A stretch of DNA of 39,632 nucleotides from Nannocystis pusilla (GCF_026626665.1 NZ_JAPNKE010000001.1:1-39632); one strand, 5' to 3'; positions 15,738 through 25,063 are shown, counted from the stretch's first letter. Notes: generated by a model from the letters alone, not told the origin. Translations and numbers: made by a program.

Positions 15738-16162
15738 AGGATCCCTCCGAGCTTCTCGCGGGTGAACTCGCGGGCGGCGGCGACGACCTTGATGCCGTTC
15801 GCCGAGGTCTTCGCCTCCGGCTCTGGGGCGCCGTCGAGGACGGCCTTGCCGGCGGCGACCTTGTCGAGCCAGAGCAACGCGTCCTCGTAGCGCTGCCGCT
15901 TCTCCTCGGTGAGCGGGCCCGTGTCCTGGGACATCCGGTACAGCGCGATGTCCCCGGCGTACGCGACCAGGACCTCGGGCACGACCTGCAACGGCAGCTT
16001 GTACTTGACCCCGATCCTCGAGTTGATCAGGCCGTCCGCATGCGCCAGCGCCCGCGCGACCACGTCCGGGTCGCTGACACCGTCGTGGTCGCGGTCCGAC
16101 GAGACGAGGACCTCGTCGGCGCCGAACTGGTCGGTGAGCGTCTGGAGCGTCGCGTAGGTCAT
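15734..16162 (-). CDS. Head-tail connector protein Mu gp36-like (DUF1320)
   Basis: 142 residues from ATG at 16162. It begins YATLQTLTDQFGADEVLVSS, with D-x-D-x-D-G-V-S-D-P-D-V-V-A-R-A-L near 23-40. ADGLINSRIGVKYKLPL and VPEVLVAYAGDIALYRM follow, then a helix (EEKRQRYEDALLWLDKVAAG). This matches the DUF1320 pattern of short connector proteins. It lies between the major capsid and the gpG gene. Confidence 0.9.
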   Translation of the reverse strand: MTYATLQTLTDQFGADEVLVSSDRDHDGVSDPDVVARALAHADGLINSRIGVKYKLPLQVVPEVLVAYAGDIALYRMSQDTGPLTEEKRQRYEDALLWLDKVAAGKAVLDGAPEPEAKTSANGIKVVAAAREFTREKLGGIL

Positions 16163-16169
16163 CGAAGGC

Positions 16170-17068
16170 TCAGTCGAGGTACGGGGTGACCATCAGCTCG
16201 ACGGCCTTGTAGTTCGTGTTCGACTCGCCGTTGGCGAGCTGCTCCTTCTCGAGGACCGCCTTCGCCGCGGCGCGGTTGCTGGGGCCGACGACCAGCAGCT
16301 TGGGCATGACGCCGAGCGGCTTCTTGTCGCCGACGCCCTCGCCGCTCTCGCGTGGCGTCTTCATCATCTGCGCCACCGCGGCGTCGAACGCCGCCTGGTC
16401 CAGAGTCTGCTTCGACGCGTAGGCGGCCTGCCAGAGGGTCAGGCCTGCGCCGGCGTCAGCCTCGGCGCCGAAGTAGATCACGCCCTTGTCGAACTCGTCC
16501 TTGTCCGACTCCTTCGTCTCGGGCCGCTGCAGCCACTGGACGATCACCGGCTTGACGATCGACGGGTCGAAGAGGAACCACGGTGCCCCAGCGCCGCCGC
16601 CGAAGTTGCTGTGGGTGACGCCGTCGCTGATGGGATGCGAGGCGCTGAAGAATGGGACGCCGTCGACGCCGTTGACCGTGAAGCCGGCGAGCAGCGTGGC
16701 GAACACGAGCTCGTCGACGAACCGGTTCGCCCCGCGGGCGAGCATCTTGACGCGCGGCGCGTAGCGAGTCGCGCCGCCCTCGGTCTTGAGGATGCGCGTC
16801 TGCATTGCGAAGGTGTCTTCGTAGGGCTCGTTCTTGATGACGAGGCCCTTGCCCTTCATCGTCTTGACCTTCTTCTCGTCGACCCACTTCCGAGCCCGAA
16901 GTTGTCGATGAGCCAGTCGTACGTCTCCTGGAGGTTTTTGCTCGTGACCTCCTCGACGAGGATGCTCGACTGCGGCGCGTACTCCCGGTTGTTGAGCACG
17001 TCGTTGAAGAGGGTCCTGTTGCCCGTGTAGATGTCGGCCTTGAAGGCCGCGTCCAGAAGGTTCGACAT
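16170..17068 (-). CDS. Major head protein (Mu gpT-like; frame shift near 16895)
   Basis: Starts at ATG 17068 with AAGGAG and GAGG upstream: FKADIYTGNRTLFNDVLNN is followed by a WLIDNFG segment. At about 16890-16898 a base seems lost (minus strand GGGCTCGGAAG). The rest reads RKWVDEKKVKTMKGKGLVIK, NEPYEDTF and the long gpT body: ATLLAGFTVNGVDGVPFFSA, SHPISDGVTHSN, LWQAAYASKQTLDQAAFDAA and LLVVGPSNRAAAKAVL. The length of about 299 residues is normal for the HK97-fold gpT family. Confidence 0.9.
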
Positions 17069-17106
17069 GTCTTTTCCTCGCTGCTCCTTGGGTCAGGTGG
17101 ATGGAT

Positions 17107-17538
17107 TCAGTTCAGGCCGAGCGTGACCCACACGCCGGCGCTCTCGACCTTCCAGACCTTCCCGGCGACGCTGCGGGTGTTGGTGGCGCTGGTCTTGGCG
17201 ACGGTTTGGTCGTCGACCAGGTAGACGTTCTTGCCGATGTCGGCGTCCGTGATCTCGTCGCTCGCCCCGCTGTTGGCGTAGAGGAAAGTCCCGGCCTTGA
17301 CCTTGATCTTCTTCACCGGGTCGTCGACTCCGGTCTTGTTGTTGGCCCGGTGCTCGGCGCGGCCGACGACGATCAGGGTCGTCGAGGTCGCGCCCGGCTT
17401 GGCCTTGTTGGAGTCAGCCGTGTCGATGGCGACGATCGAGCCGGAGTAGATCAGGGTGTCGTCGTCGACGTCGAACTCGCGCAAGAGCGCGGGCTCGATG
17501 ATCATCTTGGTGTCGCGGTCGTTGGTGAGGGCGGTCAT
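17107..17538 (-). CDS. Head decoration/structural cement protein
   Basis: 143 residues from ATG at 17538 with AGGAG upstream. The pattern GSIVAIDTADSNKAKPG, TLIVVGRAEHRANN and KIKVKAGTFLYANSG, then DADIGKNVYLVDDQTVAKTS and AGKVWKVESAGVWVTLG is that of DUF2190-like capsid stabilising proteins, which sit on the head surface. It lies between the protease/scaffold and the major head gene, where such genes usually are. Confidence 0.75.
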   Translation of the reverse strand: MTALTNDRDTKMIIEPALLREFDVDDDTLIYSGSIVAIDTADSNKAKPGATSTTLIVVGRAEHRANNKTGVDDPVKKIKVKAGTFLYANSGASDEITDADIGKNVYLVDDQTVAKTSATNTRSVAGKVWKVESAGVWVTLGLN

Positions 17539-17541
17539 GGC

Positions 17542-18572
17542 TCAGCTCTCCTGGGGCTTGATGTTCGCGGCGTAGTCCTCGGGCTTGATGCCCATGTCGC
17601 GGCAGATCTGAAGCTGGCGCTCGGTGAGGCCGTGCGCGGCGTTGCTGGTCGTCTCGACCTTCTTGCCCTTCGTCTTGCCGCTGACGAGGACCGGCGCCGT
17701 CTCGGCGAACTTCTTGAAGTCGGCGAGACCGCCGGGCTTCTGGATCTGCGAGCGGTAGTACTCGACCTGCGAGGGGAAGATTTTCCCGTCCTCGAGGGCC
17801 TTGCTGAGGAGCGCCTCCTGCTCGGCCGCCGCCGCGTCGCTGGTGAGCTTGGTGATCGTCGCCTCGGCCTTGGCGAGCTTCGCCTCGGCCTCGGCGAGCT
17901 TCGTCTTCGCCTCGGCCAACTCGACCGAGCTCGAGCCCTCGGCAGTGAGCTTCGCCTGCGCTGCGGCGAAGAACTCCTCCTTGGTCGCGTTGGGGGGCAG
18001 GCCGACGAGGGCGAGAAGTGCGGTGATGTCCATCGGGGTCCTTTTGGTCTGGCTGCTGAACATGGCGCTCACCTCGAGCGCCGGAATGTTGGTGATCGTG
18101 AAGCCCGCGAGCTCCTTCATCTGGAGTTCGTACGACTCCATGAACCCGTACTTGTCCCGCTCGATGTTGACGAGCTCGCAGCGGACGACCGACGACGTGT
18201 ATCGGTACTTCCGCGACGTGACGAGCTGCTCGCCGTCGGGCAGCCACTCGGTCTTGGCATACACGCCGTCCGGCCGGAGTTCGTATTTCTCGGCCCAGCC
18301 GAGAGCCGGCCCGCCGGGCTTCCACCAGCTCTGCATCTCGTGGTCCTTGTCCACGGGCTGGGGGCCGGTCTTGCTGATTGCGGCGTTCGAGGCGCGCACG
18401 AATGCCGCGGCGTCGTCGAGGATGAACTCGCGGCCGTCGCGGGCGTGGATGCGGCCCTCGTTGTCGGCGAGCGGGATGATGTTGACCCACTCGGCGCGCC
18501 GCTCGTCGCCGTGATCGGGACGGACGCGCAGAGCTCCAGGCGATTGACGTCATTCTGGGCAGCAGCCGGCAT
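17542..18572 (-). CDS. Prohead protease/scaffold (Mu gpI-like; frame shift near 18520)
   Basis: The start is ATG at 18572 (MPAAAQNDVNRLELCASV). Near 18511-18530 the frame changes and the gene continues as EWVNIIPLADNEGRIHARDG, REFILDDAAAFV, VDKDHEMQ, GWAEKYELRPDGVYAKTEWL and RKYRYTSS. The D-H motif and P-A-x-G-W-x-x-x-L-x-x-x-D-G-V-x-x-x-V-x-W-x-P pattern mark the Mu-type protease. The middle is an acidic/Ala coiled coil (LAEAEAKLAKAEATITKLTS), the scaffold part. The C-terminus ends LQICRDMGIKPEDYAAN, as in this family. Confidence 0.85.
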
Positions 18573-18597
18573 CGACGCTACCGAGCCGACCGCTCCT

Positions 18598-18610
18598 ATC
18601 CGGAGTGATT
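18598..18610 (-). promoter_or_regulatory. Copy 2 of the ATCCGGAGTGATT element
   Basis: The core overlaps the TGA stop of the gpF gene by its last base and lies about 25 bases before the protease start at 18572. With flanks it shares TATCCGGAGTGATT and the following CAAG with the other copies in part. It introduces the head operon (protease, decoration, capsid). Confidence 0.45.
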
Positions 18611-19236
18611 CAAGCGCCCCGTGATGCGCCCGGGTTGTAGTCCCAGCCGGGGTCCGGGTCGCCCTCCGGCGCCGAGTCGCTGATGCCTTTGCGCTCCGCC
18701 TCGCGGTCGCTGAGCTGCCGGACGCGGCATCGGCAGTTCCATCCGTTCGGCGGGTAGTGCGTCGACCACCACGCGTCGTCCCACCGCAAGATCGTCCCCG
18801 CCCAGGCTTCGTGCTCCGGCCGGTGCTGCACAGCGGGGCCCAGCGAATATTCGAGGTATGCCCGGCCGCTCTCGGCGGTCCGCTCGATCCGCGACCACTG
18901 CCCGGCGGCTCGCGCGACCCGCATGTTCGTGTCGTAGACGACGCGCAAGCGCCAGGGCGGCTTTTCGGTCGAGCTCGACCAGCCGAGGGCGACGAGGACA
19001 TCGTCGAGCTGCTCGGTGAACTGCTCGAAGGTGAGACCCGCGGCGATCGCCTGGTCCGCCGCATCGCGGAGGCCGGCGAGGAGGTCATCCGCGACGACAC
19101 CTGCGACGCGCAGGCCCTCGGCGTGTTCCTGCGACCAGGTCTCGTCGAGGTCGATGTCGGGGTCGAGCTTCTTGCGGCGGAAGTACTCCCGCGCCGCCTT
19201 CGGCGCTCGCCCTGCTTGCTTCGCCGTCAGCCGCAC
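18610..19236 (-). CDS. Head morphogenesis protein (Mu gpF-like)
   Basis: 208 residues from GTG at 19236 with GAGGA upstream; the longer open frame is the preceding gene out of phase. After a helical N-terminus (KAAREYFRRKKLDPDIDLDE) comes LTFEQFTEQLDDVLVALGW, then PPWRLRVVYDTNMRVARAAG, YLEYSLGPAVQHRPEHEAWA and the hallmark DDAWWSTHYPPNGWNCRC. Cys-x-Cys and the PPNGWNCRC motif are diagnostic of the SPP1 gp7/Mu gpF minor head family. It is a short version of the family, without a long C-terminal extension. Confidence 0.9.
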   Translation of the reverse strand: MRLTAKQAGRAPKAAREYFRRKKLDPDIDLDETWSQEHAEGLRVAGVVADDLLAGLRDAADQAIAAGLTFEQFTEQLDDVLVALGWSSSTEKPPWRLRVVYDTNMRVARAAGQWSRIERTAESGRAYLEYSLGPAVQHRPEHEAWAGTILRWDDAWWSTHYPPNGWNCRCRVRQLSDREAERKGISDSAPEGDPDPGWDYNPGASRGA

Positions 19237-19658
19237 GGCCGGGGATCCTCGTGGCGCAGCACCATCTGAGGCTGCCGCTCGAACTGCGTAGTGAAGTGGC
19301 GGGCGAAGGCATCCAGCATCTCCTGGAAGCCGAGCGTCCCTTCCGCGAGCACCGCCGAGTTCGAGCCGCCCCGTTCGTCGCCGGTGTAGTCGTGCCACGC
19401 GAGTGCCGTCCACCCGCCTTTGTAGCGCAGCGCCGCATGACCCTGAACCGAAGGGCCCAGCGTCGGACGCGAGCGCCAACAACTCAAGCCGCGGACGTTC
19501 AACGCCCCTGCATTCCACACGAGACCTCCGTCGAGGTCGTAGATTGACCACGGCAGTCGCACAGCGTCGGGGTGCGCGTAGCCGGTCGTCGAGTACAGGT
19601 AGTGCCCGGCCTCGCCGGGCCGAAGCACGCCGTGGAAGTAGATTTTTGTGGGTTTCAT
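19227..19658 (-). CDS. Conserved phage protein of unknown function, head region
   Basis: 143 residues from ATG at 19658, overlapping the portal stop (TGATG). The pattern KIYFHGVLRPGEAGHYLYST, then PWSIYDLDGGL, ALRYKGGWTALAWHDYTGDE, RGGSNSAVLAEGTLGFQEML is characteristic; similar small proteins with W-T-A-L-x-x-x-D-Y-T-x-D-x-R-x-G-S-N-S occur in phage and prophage genomes. I know no function. Its place between portal and gpF is not part of the Mu order and may be an accessory insertion. Confidence 0.65.
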   Translation of the reverse strand: MKPTKIYFHGVLRPGEAGHYLYSTTGYAHPDAVRLPWSIYDLDGGLVWNAGALNVRGLSCWRSRPTLGPSVQGHAALRYKGGWTALAWHDYTGDERGGSNSAVLAEGTLGFQEMLDAFARHFTTQFERQPQMVLRHEDPRPCG

Positions 19659-21270
19659 CAAGTCACCTCGTCGGTGGCGTCGCCGACGCCGCGGGCCTGA
19701 AGTGTTTTCAGGGCGAGCGAGCGGACCAGCTTGTCGCCGTCGACCTGGGCGCTGGAGAGTCGGGAGAGGAAGTCGGCGAACCCGCTCGCTTCAGCGGCGG
19801 CCGCCTTCGCCGCGTCGTGCAGCGGCTTCATGGTCGAGCGCCAGTCGTCGGGCGTCGCTTCGCGGTCGATGAAGTCGCCGTCGTCGCTGTCGGCGAGCTG
19901 ATGCTTCTGGCACCGGGCCCGCCCGCGGCCCTGGATAGCCTGCTTCGAGCTCTCCGCCGGCGATTCCTTGGCCTCGTCGGCGTCGGCCTCGTCGGCGTCG
20001 GCTGCCGCAGCAGGCGCCGCGCGGTTCATCGGCCTGAGGACCTTCGCGCCCTTGTCGGGGACGGGCAGGCCGAGGCGGTCGGCCACGACGCTCGCCTCGA
20101 CCTCGAGGCCGCGGTCGATCATGGGGACCAGGCTCTCGACGAACACCTTGCGATCCTCGGGCTCGTCGGTCTGCGCTCGGAGCTTAGGGTACACGGCGAG
20201 CTCGCCGTAGTTGATCTTGCAGAACGGGATGATGAAGTCGCGGCGGAGCGTCGCCGCGAGCGCCCGCGCGTCGGCCACGACGTAGTCCCGCCGCACGTCG
20301 TCATGCACCTTCGCCTGGGACAGGCTCGCGCCGTCGTCGGCGGTCATCGTCTGGCCGACGATGACCTTGCTCGCCTGTCGATCGCACCAGTCGGCCAGGT
20401 CCTGGTGCGCCCGGCTGCCGCCGCCCTTGCCGATCGCGTCGAGGACCTCGATCGACATGCCAGCCGGCATGATCCCGGCCCCGTCCTCGCCGATCGCTAC
20501 GAGCGCCTCCCACAACTTGGCGATCTCGTCCTCGCTCGTGTCCCGCGCGGGGTACTTCCCGAGGCGGAGCGGGATGCCGTACAGCTCCATGTACGTCAGC
20601 CACGCGCGCACGCCCTGCGTCTTCAGGACGTAGAGGACGCTGAGCGGGCGGACCAGCCCGGCCGCCGCGATCGGGCCGCTGACGAGCGCCGGTGCGTGGA
20701 CGACGTACTTGAACGGGTCGAGGTCCTCGCCGAGCTTCGGCTGCGCGTCGGTGCGGAGCCTGATCGTCGCACCGTCCTCGAGGTCGAGGGCGAAGCTCCG
20801 CGGGTCCCGCCAGGTGAAGGACGCGGGCGTCCAGCGTGCCCCCATGTTCCACGTGATCTCCGTGACCGCGTAGCCTTTCAGGAGCGCGTCCAGGCTCGAC
20901 ATCACGAGGTCCGTCCAGATGTCGTCGTCGACGATGGCCTGGAGCTCGGAGGCGATGTCCTTGTCGCGCTTGTCGTCGCTCGCGGCCTCGACGATCCAGG
21001 GGACCCCGATTACCGCCTGCTTCCTCGTCGCTGGGCCCGGACGTGGGCGTCGCGCCGTTCGATCTCGTGCGCGAGGGTCAGGAGGTCCAGCGCGTCGCCC
21101 TCGTCGGCCTTCTTGAAGATGCCGGCGAGCTTCGTCGGCGTCATGCCGGTGGCGACGCCGAGGTGCGCCCAGGGCCGAGCGCCGCGCCGCCCGGGCCGGG
21201 CCTTCTCGATGCCGAGGTCCTTCGTCGAGACCGGCTTTCCTCGGTGATCTGTGAGGCCGGGCGTGGGCAT
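19658..21270 (-). CDS. Portal protein (Mu gp29-like, DUF935; frame shift near 21030)
   Basis: Starts at ATG 21270: MPTPGLTDHRGKPVSTKDL, ATGMTPTKLAGIFKKADEGD and LDLLTLAHEIERRDAHVRAQ, the classic N-terminus of gp29 portals. Near 21024-21036 the frame changes and the second frame takes over exactly at ATRKQAVIGVPWIVEAASDD. The body follows: W-T-D-L-V-M-S-S-L-D-A, GYAVTEITWNMGARWTPASF, R-D-P-R-S-F, ISRGLVRPL-type PIAAAGLVRPLSVLYVLKTQ, YGIPLRLGKYP and IVGQTMTADDGASLSQAKVH. Four bases, or one, seem to be missing. The dodecameric portal is essential, so an assembly error is likelier than a real break. Confidence 0.9.
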
Positions 21271-21290
21271 GCCGGAAGTCGCCCACGCCT

Positions 21291-21303
21291 ATCCGGAGTG
21301 ATT
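21291..21303 (-). promoter_or_regulatory. Copy 3 of the ATCCGGAGTGATT element
   Basis: Lies between the terminase stop (21310) and the portal start at 21270, about 20 bases before the ATG. On the minus strand it reads AATCACTCCGGATAGG, the same as copy 2 through GGATAGG. It introduces the portal gene. Confidence 0.45.
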
Positions 21304-21309
21304 ACAGGC

Positions 21310-22815
21310 TCAGAACTCGTTGCGGTGGCGCCTGAGCCTCGCGGTGCGGTCGCGCCGGGTCTCGGCGAAGCGCTCGACGCGGCGGAAGTCGATGTCCGGC
21401 GGCGCGTCGCGGTGGCGGCTGTGCGCGAGCGCCAGCGCGATCGCGGCGTCGCCGTGACGGGGCTTGCGGTCCTTGCTGTCCGTGCTCCGCTGCTCTCGCA
21501 GCCGCGGCACGCCGCTGACGACAACGATCGAGAGGATGTCGCGGCGGATGTCGTCGTCGGCGGGCACGAGGATCTGGTGCTCCTCGAACGCGCTGCGGAA
21601 GCGCGGGAGGTTCTCGCTGTACCACGTTGGCGACAGGTGCAACGCGGTCACGAGGGCATCGCCCCAGAACGCCAGCGCCGTCTCGCCGAGCCAGCCGCCG
21701 TTGCCTGTGCCGTCGATAGCTACGCCGGCGAACTTGGGGATGTTCTGCCCAATGAACCGCAGGATGGTCCACTGCTCCTCGTAGGGCACGCCACGCAGCT
21801 CGACGAGCCAGGGGCAGACCTTCACGAGGTCGCGGCGCTCGACGAGCGGCGCCATGACCGACAGGTCGCCGTTGCCAGACCGGGCGAAGTCGACGCCCAG
21901 GGTGATGATGCGGTCCGCCGGCAGAGCGTTCAGCAGCGGCCGCAGCTCCGACTCGCACCAGGCAGAAATGAAGGCGTCGCGGCGGGCTTCGGACTCCTCC
22001 TTCGTCTCGCTCGGGCCTCGCAGGTGCTCGGCCGGCAGCTCGAGCCGAACGATCGGCGCGCGGTGCGAGCACTCTTCGATCAGGTCTCGGCGGATGTACG
22101 TCGATCCCGAGGCGGCCGGCGTGACCTCGTACTCCTCGCCGGCGCCCCAGGAGGCGAGCTTGTCGAGGACCCATAGCCGCTCGCCCTCCTCCGTCCAAGG
22201 GGTCCCCCGCACCTCGCACTGACGCCGGTACAGGCCCTCGGCGACCGCGTCGTGGATCGACACGCGGTGGAGCGAGCCGGCCCGCTTCTTCGCGCGGATC
22301 TCCTCGACGAGGACGTTGAAGGGGTTGTCTTTCCCGTTGTGCGTCGAGATGATCGACAGGTCGCCGCCCCAGTCGCCCACGGCCGCGGCCGCCTTGAGCA
22401 GCTCCTCGAGGTCGGGGTGGTGCGCGGCCTCGTCGATGCAGACCGAGCCGCCCAGCCCGCGGAACGCTGAGGGGTTGCTGGTGATCGCGCGGACGCTGAA
22501 GCCCGAGGCGAAGCGGATCTCGTGCGTGAGCACGTCGCGCCCGAAGTTGCCGATGATGCGCGTGCCGAAGTGCGTCGCCGCGGTGTTGAGCGCCTTGGCC
22601 CACTCGGCGCATTCCTCGATGTACTCGCGCCCGAGCCGGTGCGAGGTCGACACGTAGTAGCAGTCGGTGCCGCCGGCGTGCTTGGCCCGGGCGGCGCGCA
22701 TGACCTGGCGCGCACCCTCGGCCCAGGTGATGCCGCACCGGCGGCTCTTCTCGATGACGCGGAGCTGCGAGCGGTCGGCGTACCAGCGCTGTTGGTAGGG
22801 CAGCAAGAGGCTCAT
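21310..22815 (-). CDS. Terminase large subunit (Mu gp28-like)
   Basis: About 501 residues from ATG at 22815, coupled to the small subunit (ATGA). The N-terminal ATPase: LLPYQQRWYADRSQLRVIEK with SRRCGITWAEGARQ as Walker A region, and GLGGSVCIDEAAHHPDLEEL as Walker B with adjacent D-E, then LSIISTHNG as coupling motif. The C-terminal nuclease part has ITLGVDFARSGNGDLSVMAP, with the Asp of the RNase-H-like fold, GVAIDGTGNGGWLGE and KPRHGDAAIALALAH. Order and motifs match gp28-type terminases. The gene appears intact. Confidence 0.9.
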   Translation of the reverse strand: MSLLLPYQQRWYADRSQLRVIEKSRRCGITWAEGARQVMRAARAKHAGGTDCYYVSTSHRLGREYIEECAEWAKALNTAATHFGTRIIGNFGRDVLTHEIRFASGFSVRAITSNPSAFRGLGGSVCIDEAAHHPDLEELLKAAAAVGDWGGDLSIISTHNGKDNPFNVLVEEIRAKKRAGSLHRVSIHDAVAEGLYRRQCEVRGTPWTEEGERLWVLDKLASWGAGEEYEVTPAASGSTYIRRDLIEECSHRAPIVRLELPAEHLRGPSETKEESEARRDAFISAWCESELRPLLNALPADRIITLGVDFARSGNGDLSVMAPLVERRDLVKVCPWLVELRGVPYEEQWTILRFIGQNIPKFAGVAIDGTGNGGWLGETALAFWGDALVTALHLSPTWYSENLPRFRSAFEEHQILVPADDDIRRDILSIVVVSGVPRLREQRSTDSKDRKPRHGDAAIALALAHSRHRDAPPDIDFRRVERFAETRRDRTARLRRHRNEF

Positions 22816-23384
22816 GGTGTTCTCCGTGTGATGCCGAGGAGCTTCTCCTCGATCTGCAGGGCCGACTCGTTCGTGAGGCCGGACGCGACGGTGTCGGTCG
22901 GCCCGGTGCCGCCGCGATCGGCCTCGCGTTCTTCCTCGTCCTCGACGTGGGCCCTGATCGCCCGCAGCCGCTTCGACCACCGGGTCGGCCACCGCCGCTC
23001 GAGGATCTCGAGCGCGGCCTTCCAGTTGCCGGCGATGCCCTTCTGTGCGTCGCCGATCGCTGCCTTGAAGACGACCTCCTTCAGGCTCGCCTCGCATGCG
23101 GCCTCGGCGGCGTCAACCTCGAGGACGAAGAGGCCGTACTCGTCGAGCAGCTCGTCGCCGGCGCCGGCCTCGCGCTCGTTCGCCTCCGACACCGTGGCGA
23201 TGTTCGATCGGCCCTTGGCGATCCAGTACTTGAGCGTGCGCTCGCCGAGCCGGCACCGCTTCGCGGCCTCAGCCCGGTCGTTGCCGGCGCGGATCAGGCG
23301 GACGAGCTCGCTCTGGAGATCCTCCGTGAACCGCCAGCGTCCGTTGTCGGCGCCGTGTCGGCGCGTCGGTGGCGGCTGCGTCAC
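22812..23384 (-). CDS. Probable terminase small subunit
   Basis: 190 residues from ATG at 23384, overlapping both neighbours. The N-terminal half has a helix-turn-helix like that of small terminases: EDLQSELVRLIRAGNDRAEA, AKRCRLGERTLKYWIAKGRS. A helical part follows (YGLFVLEVDAAEAACEASLK) and the pattern NWKAALEILERRWPTRWSKR, often seen in phage proteins next to TerL. The end is acidic. No sequence-level identity to Mu gp27 is claimed; the call rests on the HTH and location. Confidence 0.7.
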   Translation of the reverse strand: MTQPPPTRRHGADNGRWRFTEDLQSELVRLIRAGNDRAEAAKRCRLGERTLKYWIAKGRSNIATVSEANEREAGAGDELLDEYGLFVLEVDAAEAACEASLKEVVFKAAIGDAQKGIAGNWKAALEILERRWPTRWSKRLRAIRAHVEDEEEREADRGGTGPTDTVASGLTNESALQIEEKLLGITRRTP

Positions 23385-24697
23385 CGCGGATCCTTCCAGG
23401 CGATCGGCTCCGCCTCACCTGGCCGATGGACCATGGCCGACAGGCCCAACGCGGCGGCGCGGCGAATGATCAGATCGCAGAACGCCGGCTCGAGCTCGAC
23501 GAGCCGCGCGCGCCGTCCGGTCTGGTGCGCCGCGATGAGGGTCGATCCGGACCCGCCGAAGCCGTCGAACACGAGGTCGCCGCGGCGCGAGCTGTTGACC
23601 AGGGCCTTCGCCACGAGCGGGATCGGCTTCATCGTCGGGTGGTCCGCAGAGCGCGTGGGCTTGTCGAACTCCCAGACGCTCACCTCAGTCCGCGAACCGC
23701 ACCAGAAGTGGCCAGCGCCCTCCTTCCAGCCGTAGAGGATCGTCTCGTGGATGTAGTGATAGTCGAAGTGGCCGAGGACCAGGCAGTTCTTCTTCCAGAC
23801 GATCTGCTGTCGCACGCGGTGGCTCGCGTCGAGCAGGCCGCACCGGAACATCGTCTCCATGTCGCCGCTCGCCGAGCACACGTACCACACGCCCCCGGCG
23901 CGCAGCGGCCAGGCCCGGGCGGCTCGGGCGACTAGATCGCGGGTCCCCTCGAGGCCGAGGTTGTCGTTGGCGATCGTCTTGCGCTCGTCGGCGAGCTCGT
24001 CGGACTTGCCGACGTACGCGATGCCGTATGGCGGGTCGGTGAATGTGACGTCGGCGAGCTCGCCCTGCATGAGGCGCTCGACCACAGCCGGGTCAGTGCT
24101 GTCGCCGCAGACGAGGCGGTGCGGCCCGATCTCGATCAGGTCACCCAGCTGGACGAACGTCGCCGCGACGACGACGGCCTCGGGCTCGACAAGGTCCTCG
24201 GGCACCTGCTCGTCGGACTCGAAGATCGCGGCGACCTCGTCGGGCTGCCATCCGATCGACGCCAAGTCGCTCCCCTCGTCGCGGAGCACGAGGAGCTGTT
24301 GCGCGAGCAGTTCCTCGTCGACCTCGGACAGGCGCGCGCTGCGGTTGTCGCCGAGCGCGAAGCGGAGCGCTGTGACCGGGTCGTCGTCGCAGGCGAGCGC
24401 GGCGATCCAACGCCAGCCGAGCGCGCGGCCGGCGAGGACTCGGCCCTCGCCTGCCTCGAGCACGCCCGTCGACGCCCGCACAACGAGCAGCTGTCGCTGC
24501 CCGAACTCGCGGAGCATGGACTTCAGCACCTCGAGCTGCGAGGTCGGGTGCTTGTTGACGTTGCCGGGGTCGAGGCGGATCGCGTCGATCGGGACCGCCA
24601 GGTGCCGCAGCTCGGCGGGGATGTGGGAGAGCTCGGGGTCGTCATGCGAGGGCCGCTCGAATGCCCCGAACGCGCTATAGAGGGCATTCGCGGTCAC
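23381..24697 (-). CDS. ParB-domain/DNA methyltransferase fusion
   Basis: 438 residues from GTG at 24697. Residues about 32-130 are ParB/Srx-like: VPIDAIRLDPGNVNKHP, G-x-x-x-L-x-V-R, EAGEGRVLAGRALGW and DNRSARLSEVDEELL. Residues about 195-425 are a beta-class amino-methyltransferase: GDSTD, the catalytic TDPPYGIAYVG at 220-230, a middle with WKKNCLVLGHFDYHYIHETI, HPTMKPIPLV and FDGFGGSGSTLIAAHQTGRR as the AdoMet site. Such fusions are frequent in phages and beside terminase genes; they methylate adenine N6 or cytosine N4. It may protect phage DNA or mark packaging DNA. Confidence 0.85.
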   Translation of the reverse strand: MTANALYSAFGAFERPSHDDPELSHIPAELRHLAVPIDAIRLDPGNVNKHPTSQLEVLKSMLREFGQRQLLVVRASTGVLEAGEGRVLAGRALGWRWIAALACDDDPVTALRFALGDNRSARLSEVDEELLAQQLLVLRDEGSDLASIGWQPDEVAAIFESDEQVPEDLVEPEAVVVAATFVQLGDLIEIGPHRLVCGDSTDPAVVERLMQGELADVTFTDPPYGIAYVGKSDELADERKTIANDNLGLEGTRDLVARAARAWPLRAGGVWYVCSASGDMETMFRCGLLDASHRVRQQIVWKKNCLVLGHFDYHYIHETILYGWKEGAGHFWCGSRTEVSVWEFDKPTRSADHPTMKPIPLVAKALVNSSRRGDLVFDGFGGSGSTLIAAHQTGRRARLVELEPAFCDLIIRRAAALGLSAMVHRPGEAEPIAWKDPR

Positions 24698-25011
24698 AGG
24701 CAGTCCCCCTCGCCGCAGAAGCGCAGCCAGCGGCGGGCGACGGCGCCGGCGCGACGCTGGTCGGCCCGGTTGTACGTGCGCTCGGATCCATCCCTGCGCG
24801 GGCGGCCGGCACCGCGGCAGCTCGGGGCCGCCGGCTCGAGGCCGAGGTCGCGCTCCATGGCGGCCACGCGGCGGGTGACCTGCTGCGTCGAGAGCGGCGT
24901 GTCGGTGTCGGCGAGGCGCGCTGCGATCCGCACCAGCGAGTCGCTCAGCTCAGCGACGGTGGCGATGCGCTTGCAGTCGGCGCGGATGATGTCTGCGGTC
25001 GGTCGTTGCAC
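24694..25011 (-). CDS. Small basic protein of unknown function
   Basis: 105 residues from GTG at 25011 with AGGAG eight bases upstream; the open frame further upstream is not coding. The first 60 residues look like two helices (IIRADCKRIATVAELSDSLV, STQQVTRRVAAMERDLGL). They are followed by an Arg-rich tail (RGAGRPRRDGSERTYNRADQ). A DNA-binding role is possible because of the basic tail and the neighbouring methyltransferase, but no family is recognised. Confidence 0.55.
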   Translation of the reverse strand: MQRPTADIIRADCKRIATVAELSDSLVRIAARLADTDTPLSTQQVTRRVAAMERDLGLEPAAPSCRGAGRPRRDGSERTYNRADQRRAGAVARRWLRFCGEGDCL

Positions 25012-25063
25012 GTGAAGCTCCTGCGTGGTAGGCGGTCTTGTCGAGTCCGCTCGCAAGAGCTCG

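Noticed and set aside
17101..18624. 507-codon open frame on the plus strand opposite capsid and protease genes
   Set aside because: It mirrors the codon pattern of the minus-strand genes in a GC-rich genome, has Leu/Gly/Arg-biased content without motifs, and no ribosome site; the minus-strand proteins are clear.
19403..21247. 614-codon plus-strand open frame opposite the portal gene
   Set aside because: Antisense shadow: Arg/Ala/Val-rich with no domains, while the other strand encodes a conserved portal.
21010..21270. Programmed frameshift in the portal gene
   Set aside because: No slippery heptamer or strong hairpin at 21024-21036, and portal genes are not known to use frameshifting; an indel is simpler.
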